A stretch of DNA of 64,000 nucleotides from Nematopogon swammerdamellus (GCA_946902875.1 OX336345.1:9145395-9209394), one strand, 5' to 3'; shown: positions 20,801-27,539, numbered from the stretch's first letter. The notes: generated from the letters alone by a model not told the origin. Made by a program: numbers and translations.

Positions 20801-21707
20801 TAGTCCTCCATGAAGACCATCAGACGGTCGGGACCGCAGCAGAAGATGGGAAGGCAGTAACTCTATTCTTTGATATCGGTTCAAAGCAATAAGCATATAC
20901 GAGTACGTGAGAGTATTTATGTACTATGCAATTATCATCCGTCCATAACATCAATACAAATTACGAATTAATTTTGACAAAGGCTCTTTACACCTGATAC
21001 ACTTAATTAATAAGTCTTTGTAGTCAGAACTCTCAGCAAAATTGTTAATCTTGCTCTGAAGCTGTTTTTGATAGACTGTAGACGATGTTATTATGTGGCT
21101 AGTCACTAAAATACTTGTAATAAAATATACTTGTATCTAAAAAAAAAATTACCCTGCGAAGTTCCTTGTCGGTTCTTCTTCGTGGGTGTAATCGAACAGA
21201 ATAGGATAATTTGTGACAAGTTCGAGTGCAGTTTTACTTCCATATGAATGAGCAATAAACAATCCAAAGATAAAGAAAATATGCTTTGCTTCATTTCATT
21301 CAGACAGATAGGTTGCACAACAAACAATACGAACAATGATGCACAAAGAAAACATACATAAGAACAATTGAAATATAAAATATTACACAGAGAAATAAAA
21401 GAACGATAGCGCGTAAAGGCAGACTAAGTCATCACAATAAGTGATTTCTTCCAGTCAACTTTTTCAGCTCATCTTCACATATTAATCTTCGTGTTAATAG
21501 CAATAAAAGCATTAATTTATTTTAAGTCATAATAACGCACCTCTAGCAATTCACAAGTTTTTGTGCCTGCATCGGTAACTTCGCCTGGGGCCGCTTGGAG
21601 AGTGCGAGCCTCGATCTTGGTGTCATCTTCTTTGTTCTCGGCTGCGGCCGCTACCGCCACGCGGAACGCTGCCTCCAGAATTAGGTTGCCGTCGTCGAAT
21701 AAGCCGC
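5653..21707 (-). CDS. Kainate-type ionotropic glutamate receptor subunit (16 exons, 5' incomplete)
   Basis: This is a ligand-gated cation channel of the plasma membrane that opens on glutamate. Exons on the minus strand are: 21707-21541, 20617-20450, 19823-19663, 19279-19083, 18848-18580, 13167-13063, 12889-12773, 12513-12307, 11879-11718, 11263-11064, 10260-10059, 8041-7950, 7842-7706, 7347-7232, 6398-6246 and 5865-5653. All introns are GT-AG and all phases agree, giving 887 codons plus a stop. Numbering residues from exon 21707: amino-terminal domain about 1-375; S1 about 385-510; M1 519-537; pore loop 562-582; M3 594-617 with SYTANLAAF at 605-613; S2 618-766; M4 about 781-805. Glutamate-contact positions expected from the family are present: Arg478 (TITADR), Ser645-Thr646 (GGSTLSFF) and Glu695 (LMESTS). 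Oddities are Thr576 at the Q/R/N pore site and Asp471 where AMPA/kainate subunits usually have proline. The start codon and signal peptide exon are not found. The exact orthologue (Grik, KaiR1D or GluRII group) cannot be settled by eye. Confidence 0.95.
6035..6205 (+). repeat. SINE 3' half in receptor intron
   Basis: It carries 'taccgcactggatga', 'gtgttttccattca', and 'gagctgacatcacgg', as in the 3' part of the full SINE copies. Antisense to the receptor. Confidence 0.65.
6246..6398 (-). CDS. iGluR exon o: M4
   Basis: Residues 767-817: '[20 protein letters not shown]' begins M4, followed by 'IFEMILDTW'. Acceptor 'tttacag'. The donor 'AAG|gtgatt' is weak but keeps phase with the last exon. 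Confidence 0.92.
6610..7140 (-). pseudogene. Remnant of jockey/R1-type LINE ORF2 C-terminus
   Basis: On the minus strand, two frames together give the end of a non-LTR ORF2: '[17 protein letters not shown]', then '[13 protein letters not shown]' and '[17 protein letters not shown]' with 'GVNRHLSG'. At least one frameshift and several stops mark it as dead. Lies in the receptor intron between exons n and o. Related fragments are at 26600-26765 and 31890-32045. Confidence 0.75.
7232..7347 (-). CDS. iGluR exon n: S2 end
   Basis: Residues 728-766: '[19 protein letters not shown]' then '[16 protein letters not shown]', the conserved 'L.LQEEGK...K.KWW' ending of S2. Acceptor 'ttgtaag', donor 'GCT|gtgagt'. 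Confidence 0.95.
7706..7842 (-). CDS. iGluR exon m: S2
   Basis: Residues 682-727: '[18 protein letters not shown]', then '[17 protein letters not shown]'. Glu695 is the ligand amino-group contact of the family. Acceptor 'atttcag', donor 'CAAG|gtacac'. Confidence 0.95.
7950..8041 (-). CDS. iGluR exon l: S2
   Basis: Residues 652-681: '[14 protein letters not shown]' to 'ASNDEGLE', matching the kainate 'SDEGIQRV' region. Acceptor 'gaacag', donor 'AAG|gtaaga'. Arg codon split. Confidence 0.92.
8318..8402 (-). repeat. tRNA SINE tail fragment
   Basis: On the minus strand, 'cggtatggcgcatacc' and 'ggctggtcggagtatgtgct' match the last part of the full SINEs. Directly upstream of the solo LTR. Confidence 0.6.
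8464..9468. mobile_element. Solo LTR with 5-bp target-site duplication
   Basis: The unit 8469-9463 (995 bp) begins TGTTACGGAC and ends GTCCGTAATA, an inverted terminal pair with one mismatch. CCTAC flanks it directly on both sides (8464-8468 and 9464-9468). An AATAAA lies inside at 8638-8643. The second half is far more GC-rich than the surrounding intron. No gag-pol is present, so this is an LTR left by recombination of an LTR retrotransposon. Reading frames inside it are fortuitous. Confidence 0.85.
9469..10058. other. Receptor intron, no feature seen
   Basis: AT-rich intron sequence between the solo LTR and exon k. I found no repeat recurring elsewhere in the window. Confidence 0.5.
10059..10260 (-). 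CDS. iGluR exon k: M3 channel gate
   Basis: Residues 584-651: '[15 protein letters not shown]', [13 protein letters not shown], then '[17 protein letters not shown]' and 'GGSTLSFFK'. It has the near-invariant SYTANLAAF gate motif and the Ser-Thr ligand contact. Acceptor 'ttcaacag', donor 'AAG|gtaaac'. Confidence 0.97.
10372..10545 (-). pseudogene. RTE-type LINE 3' fragment
   Basis: On the minus strand it encodes '[16 protein letters not shown]' and then 'KEACVQQ' and a stop. This is the usual end of RTE-clade reverse-transcriptase frames ('RP..RW.DDI'). Similar pieces are at 13507-13578 and 32365-32470. Confidence 0.7.
10575..11000 (-). pseudogene. LINE fragment with restriction-like endonuclease-type domain
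   Basis: On the minus strand a frame reads '[20 protein letters not shown]', then '[16 protein letters not shown]' and '[15 protein letters not shown]'. This matches the pattern '..DIAVP.D.N....E.EK..KY..L..E...' of the C-terminal nuclease-like domain of many non-LTR elements and resembles the R4 domain at 63680-63870. A TTATTATTATTA-like run at its 3' end is a possible LINE tail. It runs into exon j in the same frame only by chance. Confidence 0.65.
11064..11263 (-). CDS. iGluR exon j: M1 and pore loop
   Basis: Residues 518-583: '[20 protein letters not shown]' (M1), then '[11 protein letters not shown]', and the pore loop '[17 protein letters not shown]'. By alignment to 'MQQGSE' of vertebrate subunits, Thr576 is at the Q/R/N site. 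Donor 'AT|gtgagt'. Confidence 0.95.
11718..11879 (-). CDS. iGluR exon i: S1 end and approach to M1
   Basis: Residues 464-517: '[16 protein letters not shown]', then '[19 protein letters not shown]' and '[10 protein letters not shown]'. Arg478 is the invariant residue that binds the ligand alpha-carboxylate in the family. Asp471 replaces the usual proline. Donor 'GAG|gtttgt'. Confidence 0.95.
12307..12513 (-). CDS. iGluR exon h: S1 of ligand-binding domain
   Basis: Residues 395-463: 'SAPYGMRKE', '[17 protein letters not shown]' and '[12 protein letters not shown]', the canonical S1 signature. Donor 'GGG|gtaaga'. Phase 0 at both ends. Confidence 0.95.
12773..12889 (-). CDS. iGluR exon g: linker and start of S1
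   Basis: Residues 356-394: '[16 protein letters not shown]' to '[10 protein letters not shown]'. Acceptor 'attttag', donor 'TTG|gtataa'. Confidence 0.9.
13063..13167 (-). CDS. iGluR exon f: linker to ligand-binding domain
   Basis: Residues 321-355: '[18 protein letters not shown]' to 'ELTPSGFIR', the conserved 'EGLTG..F' segment. Acceptor 'ttttcag', donor 'AGG|gtcagt'. Confidence 0.93.
13230..13345 (+). repeat. Dispersed repeat, second copy
   Basis: It shares 'tcagattgcattgg.gaaaaccgcatc' and 'gttgaaccgttcttgag' then 'acagacagacgg' with 430-560. Class unknown. Confidence 0.5.
13507..13578 (+). pseudogene. RTE-type LINE fragment
   Basis: It encodes '[17 protein letters not shown]' in one frame, the same C-terminal motif as at 10372-10545, in opposite orientation. 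Confidence 0.6.
13659..13721 (+). repeat. 5' half of the GTTCCGT-family repeat, split by a LINE
   Basis: 'tttttaggttttcgta', 'gcctgtctgcctgtcctact' and 'gtctggaaccgtatta' match the start of the complete copy at 43115-43400. The other half resumes at about 18377, immediately after the LINE tail. Confidence 0.75.
13758..14786 (+). pseudogene. LINE ORF1 (PHD-like end, coiled coil, nucleic-acid-binding C-terminus), one internal stop
   Basis: ORF1 proteins of CR1-type LINEs coat the element RNA. The frame starts within what looks like the end of a PHD-type zinc finger ('EAWICPPC'), then has a polar linker. TAG at 14007-14009 interrupts it. The same frame then continues without change to the stop at 14784-14786. 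After the stop come a coiled coil (about 14055-14240), an RRM-like '[15 protein letters not shown]...ISRKIGVEL', and a basic C-terminal domain ('[20 protein letters not shown]', '[15 protein letters not shown]'). The N-terminus is cut by the 5' truncation. The stop means that this copy cannot make full ORF1p without read-through, though a 243-residue product could start at 14055. Confidence 0.8.
15030..17891 (+). CDS. LINE ORF2: AP endonuclease and reverse transcriptase (953 aa, intact)
   Basis: This enzyme nicks target DNA and copies the element RNA by target-primed reverse transcription. The N-terminal APE-type endonuclease spans about residues 8-235: '[16 protein letters not shown]', '[11 protein letters not shown]', '[10 protein letters not shown]', '[11 protein letters not shown]' and '[10 protein letters not shown]' carry the expected Asn, Glu, Asp and His positions. 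Reverse transcriptase spans about residues 470-770: '[19 protein letters not shown]', '[15 protein letters not shown]', '[12 protein letters not shown]', '[15 protein letters not shown]' and the catalytic '[12 protein letters not shown]'. The C-terminus has the usual '[13 protein letters not shown]'-like and '[11 protein letters not shown]' patterns. The frame is uninterrupted and starts 243 bases after the ORF1 stop. Intact ORF2 with a broken ORF1 suggests a fairly recent insertion. Codon use is unlike the AT-rich host introns. Confidence 0.95.
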   Translation: MGQRNRPKLVKLGLINTRSLNTGRDELRMSVENYEPDILALNETWIREGEERYAPKLAGYTLRHAARPGARAAGGGVGFYVRRGLRARVRPHPAAPLEQMWLELSLGGVRVAIGTAYRPAAVSVESAVDSLSESIAAFNYCNHIFLLGDLNINMLKTDAADTDDFVTFLNHHSLQQMVDTPTRITDSTATLIDVVCTDAPNLVKQINVHHNPCLSDHALAIVEVNIKKPKAQPRWITFRSIKNIVEVDFVADLECLPWDKILQCKDVNEKVHMFNEIVSALFDRHAPTRKCRVKSSPQPWITDVLRKMMSLRDKALTRARATKVDSHKAYYKKLKNLVITANRREKTGYFTHFVNNNIKDTKSLWSNLKKTSLFDDPGNCDIPEQLNNPENINAHFLNVPGEQRADGETLNYFKSNKFSDVAFHLKPVTQSEILKSIHNIKTMAMGADAISIEMISLTLPHSLDALTSIVNASLVDGVFPEGWKMAIVKPIPKKNVVSDLKDLRPISILPAISKLMERAVHKQLYAYLNAQKVIPKMQSGFRGAHSTSTALSDVLDDIISAADSKMGSVLVLLDFSRAFDCLNIPLLLAKLTYYGISSDANKWFESFLVGRKQKVACLGEDGSTRHSEPRTLSRGVPQGSILSPLLFTLFTADLSRVVHGCKLHLYADDTQVYMPFDSEDTIQAISRLNENLENVFDWARRNTLVLNPTKSQFLILGTKNQRNVIHSFNPNVTINGLPVPYVPSARNLGLVIDSELRFQEHVNLKVRAAFYRLKALYNIRPYLSEKVRILLTDALILSPFDYCDTVYGPRLLAKTARAIQRVQNACARFCLNIPRRTHITPYLNERGILKMKTRRALHLACLVFKVIQTETPEYLHEKLTWSRNMHNHDTRARGHLLVVPRHVSAGFEGSFRYCATKCWNNLPPPLREKRTIYSFRAACKPWLLQCQRSDLLG
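18377..18553 (+). repeat. 3' half of the split GTTCCGT-family repeat
   Basis: It starts 'ctagccggttgaaatttt', continues 'ggcggatataacagcaaata' and 'ccatacaagaaacgtg', and ends 'cgcgagtccgactcgcactt'. It is collinear with 43210-43395. It completes the half at 13659-13721. Confidence 0.8.
18580..18848 (-). CDS. iGluR exon e: end of amino-terminal domain
   Basis: Residues 231-320: '[19 protein letters not shown]' to 'FTIVNLIRT', including '[15 protein letters not shown]'. The donor is 'ACG|gtaagt'. A dispersed-repeat end lies only about 27 bases beyond this donor, and the CR1-type LINE fills most of the 5.4-kb intron that follows. Confidence 0.93.
19083..19279 (-). CDS. iGluR exon d: amino-terminal domain
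   Basis: Residues 165-230: '[19 protein letters not shown]' to 'FQYGGANIT', with the family pattern '[12 protein letters not shown]'. Acceptor 'ccattgcag', donor 'ACTG|gtgaat'. The Gly codon is split. Confidence 0.92.
19663..19823 (-). CDS. iGluR exon c: amino-terminal domain
   Basis: Residues 112-164 plus two bases: '[19 protein letters not shown]' to 'PVGDDYR'. Acceptor 'attgtag', donor 'ACAG|gtttgt'. The Arg codon is split with the next exon. Confidence 0.92.
20450..20617 (-). CDS. iGluR exon b: amino-terminal domain
   Basis: Residues 56-111: '[14 protein letters not shown]', then 'CDSLDVPQL' and '[11 protein letters not shown]', the typical lobe-1 pattern. Donor 'AAG|gttggt'. In phase with both neighbours. 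Confidence 0.92.
20970..21290 (+). repeat. Dispersed repeat 'Y', copy 1
   Basis: 'agtctttgtagtcagaactc', 'ttattatgtggctagtcact', 'tgcgaagttccttgtcggtt' and 'caataaacaatcc' recur at 47232-47483 (+) and 51262-51522 (-). Class unknown. Lies in the receptor intron between exons a and b. Confidence 0.7.
21541..21707 (-). CDS. iGluR exon a: start of amino-terminal domain
   Basis: First exon that I can find (residues 1-55, '[15 protein letters not shown]...KTCELLE'). It begins in phase 2 (the first two bases complete a codon), so an upstream exon must exist. The acceptor is 'tttccag' and the donor 'GAG|gtgcgt'. A C19 tract lies about 26 bases upstream of the acceptor on the minus strand. Confidence 0.9.
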
Positions 21708-21735
21708 CTGGAAACATACCGGCAATATTACAGAA

Positions 21736-21754
21736 GGGGGGGGGGGGGGGGGGG
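21736..21754 (+). repeat. G19 homopolymer, C19 on receptor strand
   Basis: A run of 19 G on the plus strand. On the receptor strand it is a C19 tract 26 bases upstream of the exon a acceptor, and may act as part of its pyrimidine tract. Confidence 0.9.
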
Positions 21755-21759
21755 TCGGT

Positions 21760-21885
21760 CCAGTGTGGCCGGCACAACCAAAGGAAGCACTGACTGATGG
21801 CACCTGGTTTAGACATTTAAGTTCACGGTGTAACGGTTTGACATTACGAATGTAGCAGGTAATGAGGTGGTGAGCCGGCCATATG
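21760..21885 (+). repeat. SINE 3' fragment
   Basis: 'ccagtgtggccggcacaacc', 'gaagcactgactgatggcac' and 'ttacgaatgtagcaggtaat' match the 3' half of the SINEs. Confidence 0.55.
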
Positions 21886-21989
21886 CAAGGTTTTATTAAA
21901 AAATGAAAATTCAGGCAGAAAGGACATTTTTGAAGTTCTGTCAGGTTTTCTAAGAAGATCGATGTGCGATTTTTGTTTGCTTCATATAC

Positions 21990-22265
21990 GTACATACGTA
22001 CCGCACTCTGTATCCCGATAATCGATGTAAGCAGAGCGATCGTTCGTTGTGCTGCGAGGACTCTGGTAAATTACAGCACAATACCGACCACCACGTTTCG
22101 CAAAGTATTTGGACAAGATAACTAACGAGTATCAAGCAGCAACTGCCGCATGACTCGGACCTTGTCCCACGGCATCTTGTCTTGTTATGACATGCAAGGG
22201 GAGAGGTGCAGTGGGGCTATTATTTTTAAGTGCCGGCCCCACATGGTTTGCTTCATGAATAATCA
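21990..22265 (+). repeat. Dispersed repeat 'X', copy 2
   Basis: Collinear with 33960-34280: 'gcagagcgatc...ttgtgctgcgag', 'aaattacagcacaataccga', 'gacaagataact' and 'gccggccccacatg'. Confidence 0.7.
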
Positions 22266-22709
22266 GAAATGCAACGTTTTCCATTAAAAGCCGTACGTAC
22301 TTATATGATAATTGGAACACGCTAAAGAATATTTTTTATGATCACAGCTTCATCCACGCCCACCCAACGAAATACTCGTATATTCTCGAGAGCTTGTAGA
22401 TCACACAGGCACATTCAATAAGATTTATGTGCTATGAATGTCGGCTTGATATCCATTTGCGCGTTCCAGCGGGTTTGACTTCTTATCCAGACTTTTCGAT
22501 TTGTTTGCTTCTGTGTGGGGTATTTATTGAATAATGTCATAATAAAATCATATTATTAATCTATATTATAAAAATAATATGTATTTAATTTGTACTAGAA
22601 CCACAAGGAATACGGTACCTCTCTCTCAAGAATTAATTACATTAAAACAATCTCCTTGCATTTGTTAATCAAATGTTTTTACAAAATTAATATATGTATA
22701 ATATATTTT

Positions 22710-22830
22710 ATGGAAACTGTCACGGTTTCACCTACTACATTCGTGGTATCCGCCCATAACACCTCGGTGAACTTTGTGCCATGTCAGTGCTTTCCTTCGG
22801 TCGTGACGGCTACACTGATACAATATTTAC
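22710..22830 (-). repeat. SINE 3' fragment
   Basis: On the minus strand, 'gccgtcacgaccgaaggaaa', 'gcactgacatggcacaaagt' and 'gtgttatgggcggatacca' match the SINE 3' part. Confidence 0.65.
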
Positions 22831-23520
22831 TTTATACACTAGATTGTTCTAAAACTTAGCAAAGCATCCAAATAACTGAAAAAAATTAGAATAAAAATAA
22901 TAATGAGAAATATTTATTTTTCTCTTCAGCATTACATTAGTCGACAACTATTTGCACATTTGTACTTCATTTAAATACTGGGGTTAAGTTGTAATTGCTG
23001 AGTTTTGAATTATATAGAAACGTTTGTAGAGTATAAAGTATTTTTTATTGTATGTGTTATTATGATTCAAATAGGATATTATACAAACCCAAAAGTTTCT
23101 GCCCAAATACATGCCCATTTAACAGGATAACTGTCGCATAAAAAATGTAACCAGCTGTCATAACTAAAATTAATAAAAAAATATATAACCACACTTCAAT
23201 AGAGCTCAACAAAGATACTCAAAGTTTTCACTATTTCACTATAGATAGTTTAGAACAGTAAATCTTTAAGAACAAGGAAATTTCTCCCTATAACTTTGGA
23301 CGTTAGAGCACTATTTCAAATAACAAAGTTTCCAACATTGCAAAGCGTAGACGTATGAAAAGGTAGCTGAACAATGCTCTCGGCAGGTGCGTTACATGCC
23401 CACTAACACTCACACAACTAAATCAATACCCTGTTTGTTATGCAAGTGAGGTGGTGTTAGTGTGCTAGCGGTTATCCGACTTCGCTCGCGTAAATAAAAT
23501 GTTGTATAAGCTAGTTGGAA
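22831..23520. other. Non-coding, nothing recognised
   Basis: AT-rich sequence without splice-flanked reading frames. A short 'cttcgctcgcg' at about 23480 resembles the tip of the repeat at 24013 but is too short to classify. Confidence 0.45.
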
Positions 23521-23529
23521 GTTTGGAAG

Positions 23530-23790
23530 TATGGCCTGAGTGTTTTATCTATACATATAATAAAATCGTAGAGGTAAGAAAGTCTGTACATTGAATGTAT
23601 TCGGAAAAAAACTAACCAGGGTGGCTTAAAATGAGATACTGAACATGTTAGAACAGTTTTTAAAATTTTTGTTTGTTTGTTTGTCTGTACGCGCATCACG
23701 CAAACACCACTGAACGGAATTAGACGAAACTTTGTATAGTGGCAGTTTATATGCCGGGTTAACATAATACGTAAAAAAAATTAACAAAAA
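23530..23790 (+). repeat. Dispersed repeat with TGTTTGTTTGTTTGTC run
   Basis: 'ctatacatataataaaatcg', 'tttgtttgtttgtttgtctg' and 'gaacggaattagacgaaact' are the usual left part of a very common moth repeat whose right end is 'gccgcgggcacagctagt' (seen alone at 33087-33117). No coding potential. Confidence 0.55.
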
Positions 23791-24012
23791 TAAAAAAAAA
23801 TTAACAATTATAAACATTATTGCGCGTTTAAAATCACGTAGTCCAAAGTAAAGGTAAAAACAATTTTAAATGTCATGTTGACAACGGAGAACTGTCATCT
23901 CGACGTGAGCTGGCCGGTGACAAATTGTTTGATAAATAAAAATAATAATTGAAAGTCGAAGTTATGTCGCTGTCATTGGTGCAATAATTGGTGCAATAAA
24001 ATTTATATATCT

Positions 24013-25535
24013 GTTGCCCGCGGCTTCGCTCGCGTGAAATTCGTATTTAAAAAAAAGAAAGTAAGTAACGAAAGGCGGGCCCGAAGGCGGATCTGCGCTC
24101 ACGTAAACGATATTCTTTCTCGATGAAAGTAACTAAGGGCGAGGCGAAAGGCGGAGCTGATTTCAGGAAGAAGAAAAACATTCTTGAAGAAAATAAGTAA
24201 CTAAGGGCGAAGCCGAAGGCCGAGCTCTATTCTGGAAGACCATAAACCTTCTCGAAGAAAGTAAGTAACTATGGGCGAGGCCGCAGGCCGAGCTGCGTTC
24301 AGGAAGAAGCTAAACCATCTTGAAGGAAGTAAGTAATTAAGGCGAGGCCGAAGGCCGAGCTACGTTCGGATAATTGAAAAACCATCTCGAAGAAAGCAAG
24401 TAACTAAGGGCGAGGCCGAAGGCCGAGCTGCGTTCAGGAAGAAGCTAAACCATCTTGAAGAAAGTAAGCAACTAAGGCGAGGCCGAAGGCCGAGCTACGT
24501 TCTGACAAATGATAAACCATCTCGAAGAAAGCAAGTAACTAAGGGCGAGGCCGAAGGCCGAGCTGCGTTCAGGAAGAAGCTAAACCATCTCGAATAAAGT
24601 TAATTAATATTAAGATTGAGTTAATTTAATTTAAATTTTATTATAAAGTCCACGCTTCTAACGGCAAATATACCGTGCATCCTAGAACCTCGCGGGTATT
24701 CCCGGCTGGATGGCAAGAGGCCCGATGCTAGAGACCTTAGTGCCATGGACTAAGGGTAGTTCTTTGATGTGGGACGCCACTTTTGTTCTCACATTGGCTC
24801 CAAGTCACGTTAGGACATCTTCAAGAGCGGCTGGCGCGGCCGAGGCTGGGGCGGAGAGCCTCCAACGCAGCAAATATAGAAATATAATTCAAGATTTCGA
24901 ATTTGTTGCGTTTGCGGTTGAAACCCTCGGTCCGTGGAGCAGTGAAGCCAAAAGAGGCTTGAGCTGGTTGACGCAACTGGTGTCCCGTCATCAAGGGCTT
25001 ATGTACTTCATTCAAAGGGGTAATGCCGCAAGTGCTCTAAGAACATTTGAAAATGCCCGTTTTGATAGTTATTTTAATGTTTGTTAGGTAGATTTAATTC
25101 TTTAGTTACTAATATTACTTTTTTATTTATATGAAATTAATAGATTGAGTAAACGATATTATATTCTATCGAAGAAAGGAAGTCTTTAAGGGCGAGGCCC
25201 GAAGGCGGAAGAGGGTTTTTGGTTTACCTGAACGCAGCTCGGCCTACGGCCACGCACTTAGTTCCTTCCTTTCTTCCAGAAGGTTTGTCGTCTTCCTGAA
25301 CGCAGCTCGGCCTTCGGCCTCGCCCTTACTTACTTCCTTTATTTGAGAAAGGTTTATCGTTTACCTGAAAGCAGCTCGGCCTTCGGCCTCGCCCTTAGTT
25401 AGTTACTTTCTTTAAGAAGGTTTATCGATTACCTGAACGCAGCTCGGCCTTCGGCCTCGCCCTTAGTTACTTACATTCTTCTTTGGAATACGAATTTCAC
25501 GCGAGCGGAGCCGCGGGCTCAGCTAGTTATCAAAT
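24013..25535. mobile_element. Fold-back-like element with tandem-repeat arms
   Basis: The outer tips are inverted: 'gcccgcggcttcgctcgcgt' at 24015 and its complement near 25488-25518. The left arm (24050-24600) holds about eight units of 65-70 bp in plus orientation, each with 'gcgaggccgaaggccgagct'. One more plus unit lies at 25163-25215. The right arm (25222-25490) holds four units in minus orientation. Alternate left units differ ('gcgttcaggaagaagc' versus 'acgttcggataattg'), so a two-unit higher-order repeat is visible. A LINE fragment interrupts the left arm at about 24605-25160. The plan of long tandem-repeat arms round a middle recalls the fold-back elements of Drosophila. Confidence 0.75.
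24680..25140 (+). pseudogene. LINE C-terminal nuclease-like domain fragment inside the fold-back arm
   Basis: The frame reads 'LVPWTKGSSLMWDATFVLTL', 'APSHVRTSSRAAGAAEA', 'SKYRNIIQDFEFVAFAVETL' and ends 'FENARFDSYFNVC'. The pattern 'WDAT...TLAPS...AG.AAE.AE...KY' is that of a PD-(D/E)XK-like domain found at the end of some reverse-transcriptase frames (family knowledge; clade not settled). A frame change near 24720 ('GKRPDARDL' is in another frame) and internal losses compared with 53356-53600 mark it as dead. Confidence 0.6.
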
Positions 25536-26130
25536 ATATCGTCTAGGTGATTTGTCATACTACGGCAGCCACAGACCAGAAAGCTACAGCTTGTATATTC
25601 AAAAAAATATTTGAACTTAAAGCATTCCTCCTACAAAACCTTCAGCAGGGGAAGGTAGCTTCGGTCCTTGGAATAGTAATTTGAAATGTATCAACACCAA
25701 TGTGAATATGAATATGTGCAATCTTACTAAAGAATCCAATGATCGTTGTCTCTCGTCGAATCTATAGTTCATACTCGTATCTTCTGAATTGACTACTAAG
25801 CTTGTTATGTCAAGTATTGAAGCAGTAAAATTGACTAGGAAAATATCGGCAAGCCACCATCGACCAACATCTAAAAAAATGTGATTGTTGAAAATTTTTT
25901 TTTAGGAAAAACATAGAGACACCCCAAACAACTACCGAAATGAAATACTTAAAAGTACCAAATAGTTCAACAACGATAACAGTCCCATTGGAGGAGATAT
26001 TTATTTAAATTTAGATATGTAGTTATATAGTGCTCTATTCTTTTATTTTTTGCTCTAAATATTATTTTAACCTCTGCTCTAAGAGCTTTTATCAAGTGTA
26101 ATATTAAATGTAAATTTAAAAGTAGGTATC
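25536..26130. other. Non-coding, nothing recognised
   Basis: AT-rich, no exon-like frame and no repeat shared with other parts of the window. Confidence 0.45.
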
Positions 26131-26375
26131 CCCCATAATTGACCCCTAAAATCTAAATTCGTTCATTTACTTACGCTATACGTCCATGAATGAGTAATCA
26201 CAAACTCTATATACGAGTATCTAACAAATTTCAACGTTTTTCGTACAGTAGATTCGGTGAAAATAAGCTGTAACAGACGAACAGACATACATACATGCAC
26301 ATGCAGGTTATCCTATAAGGGTTCAGTTTTTTTCATCTTTTGAGGCACGTAACCCTAAAAAACGTATGAACGAAC
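26130..26375 (-). repeat. Dispersed repeat 'Z', copy 1
   Basis: On the minus strand it has 'tttagggttacgtgcc', 'aacccttataggataacc', 'gtctgttcgtctgttacagc' and 'ttattttcaccgaatctact'. The same order occurs in plus orientation at 49890-50075. Confidence 0.65.
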
Positions 26376-26599
26376 TGACAAGCTTACAGAATGATGCCTT
26401 TATATGTTATCAAAATGTCAAAGTACTATTTGCTATTTCTGTATCACGGTCCAGACAAACTGTTGAAAGTGGGCTGTGTACAAAGAGATACGTCATTGGC
26501 TGTGTACGATATAAATAAATTTCAATAACAATTATGTGCACCGTTTGAAAGAAATTTCGAGAATAATGAAAAATTGCTTGTCGCAAAAAAAATCGCATA

Positions 26600-26765
26600 T
26601 CACTATAGTCTCGGGTTCTTCAAGAGAGGCGTGAATAGGCATCTGTCAGGCCGGGGCGCGGCGCCGCGGCATTCGCAACCCTCGCGTACGACCGAATGTC
26701 CATGGGCGTCGTCGTTAGTCGTTGTTCGGTGCCAAATGTCGGGCTTTCTTCAAAAGTCGTTCATA
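26600..26765 (+). pseudogene. Jockey-type LINE 3' fragment
   Basis: It encodes '[16 protein letters not shown]' and continues with the same 3' sequence as 6610-6850 ('cgtacgaccgaatgtccatg', 'ccaaatgtcgggctttct'). Confidence 0.6.
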
Positions 26766-27033
26766 CTGAGAGTTTTGTGGTTATAATAGGGAAAACCGAA
26801 CAAGGGAATTTCCAATATTTTTTAGATTTCGGACACTGTACCCAAAGCAATGAATGACATTTTAAGGTTGAACAGAACAATCCATAAAATATCTTTATAT
26901 TAGGTACCCCGAAAAGTCGATATAAAAAACTATTTATAAAAAATATAAAAACCGACTTCAAAAAAATGTATGAAATAAAAAAAATCGAACCCTTGAGTTG
27001 AACGCGGTGCAAAAGAAGGCTACATAAAAGCAC

Positions 27034-27416
27034 AAAAAAAAAGTTTTAAAAAACATAAAACCGACTTCCTAAAAAAAGTAGAACTAAAAAACTAATAAAA
27101 ATAAAAATATAAAAACCGCCTTCTAAAATATATGAAATAAAAACCTAAAAAAAAAACGACCCCTAGAGTTGAAGGCGGTGCTAAAAACTTTGGCTAAAAA
27201 GGCTACACAAATCACAAAGGATATCATCCACTCATGTTTTCTTTCATGCATCATTTTTGCTTGCTTTAGCACCGCCTTCCACTCTAGGGTTCGTTTTTTT
27301 TTTAGGTTTTTATTTCATATATTTTAGAAGGCGGTTTTTATATTTTTATTTTTATTAGTTTTTTAGTTCTACTTTTTTTAGGAAGTCGGTTTTATGTTTT
27401 TTAAAACTTTTTTTTT
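27034..27416. repeat. Long inverted repeat (hairpin), arms about 150 bp
   Basis: 27034-27185 and 27264-27416 are near-perfect complements ('cataaaaccgacttcct' against 'aggaagtcggttttatg'; 'ttgaaggcggtgctaaa' against 'tttagcaccgccttcca'). The loop is about 78 bp. It belongs to the 'AAGTCGGTTAAA' repeat family also seen at 29510-30025. Confidence 0.85.
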
Positions 27417-27539
27417 ATTTCACAGTTTTTTTTAGTAATTTTTTGCTATTAATGTACTCGGCGGAATCACTCGGCCTTCGGCCTCGCGATTCCGCCTCGC
27501 TTTCCAATCTGATCTTGACCCAATTAAAATAGGACCACG

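Noticed and set aside
24050..24600. CRISPR-like array of regular repeats
   Set aside because: The units are contiguous 65-70-bp tandem repeats with no unique spacers, in eukaryotic DNA.
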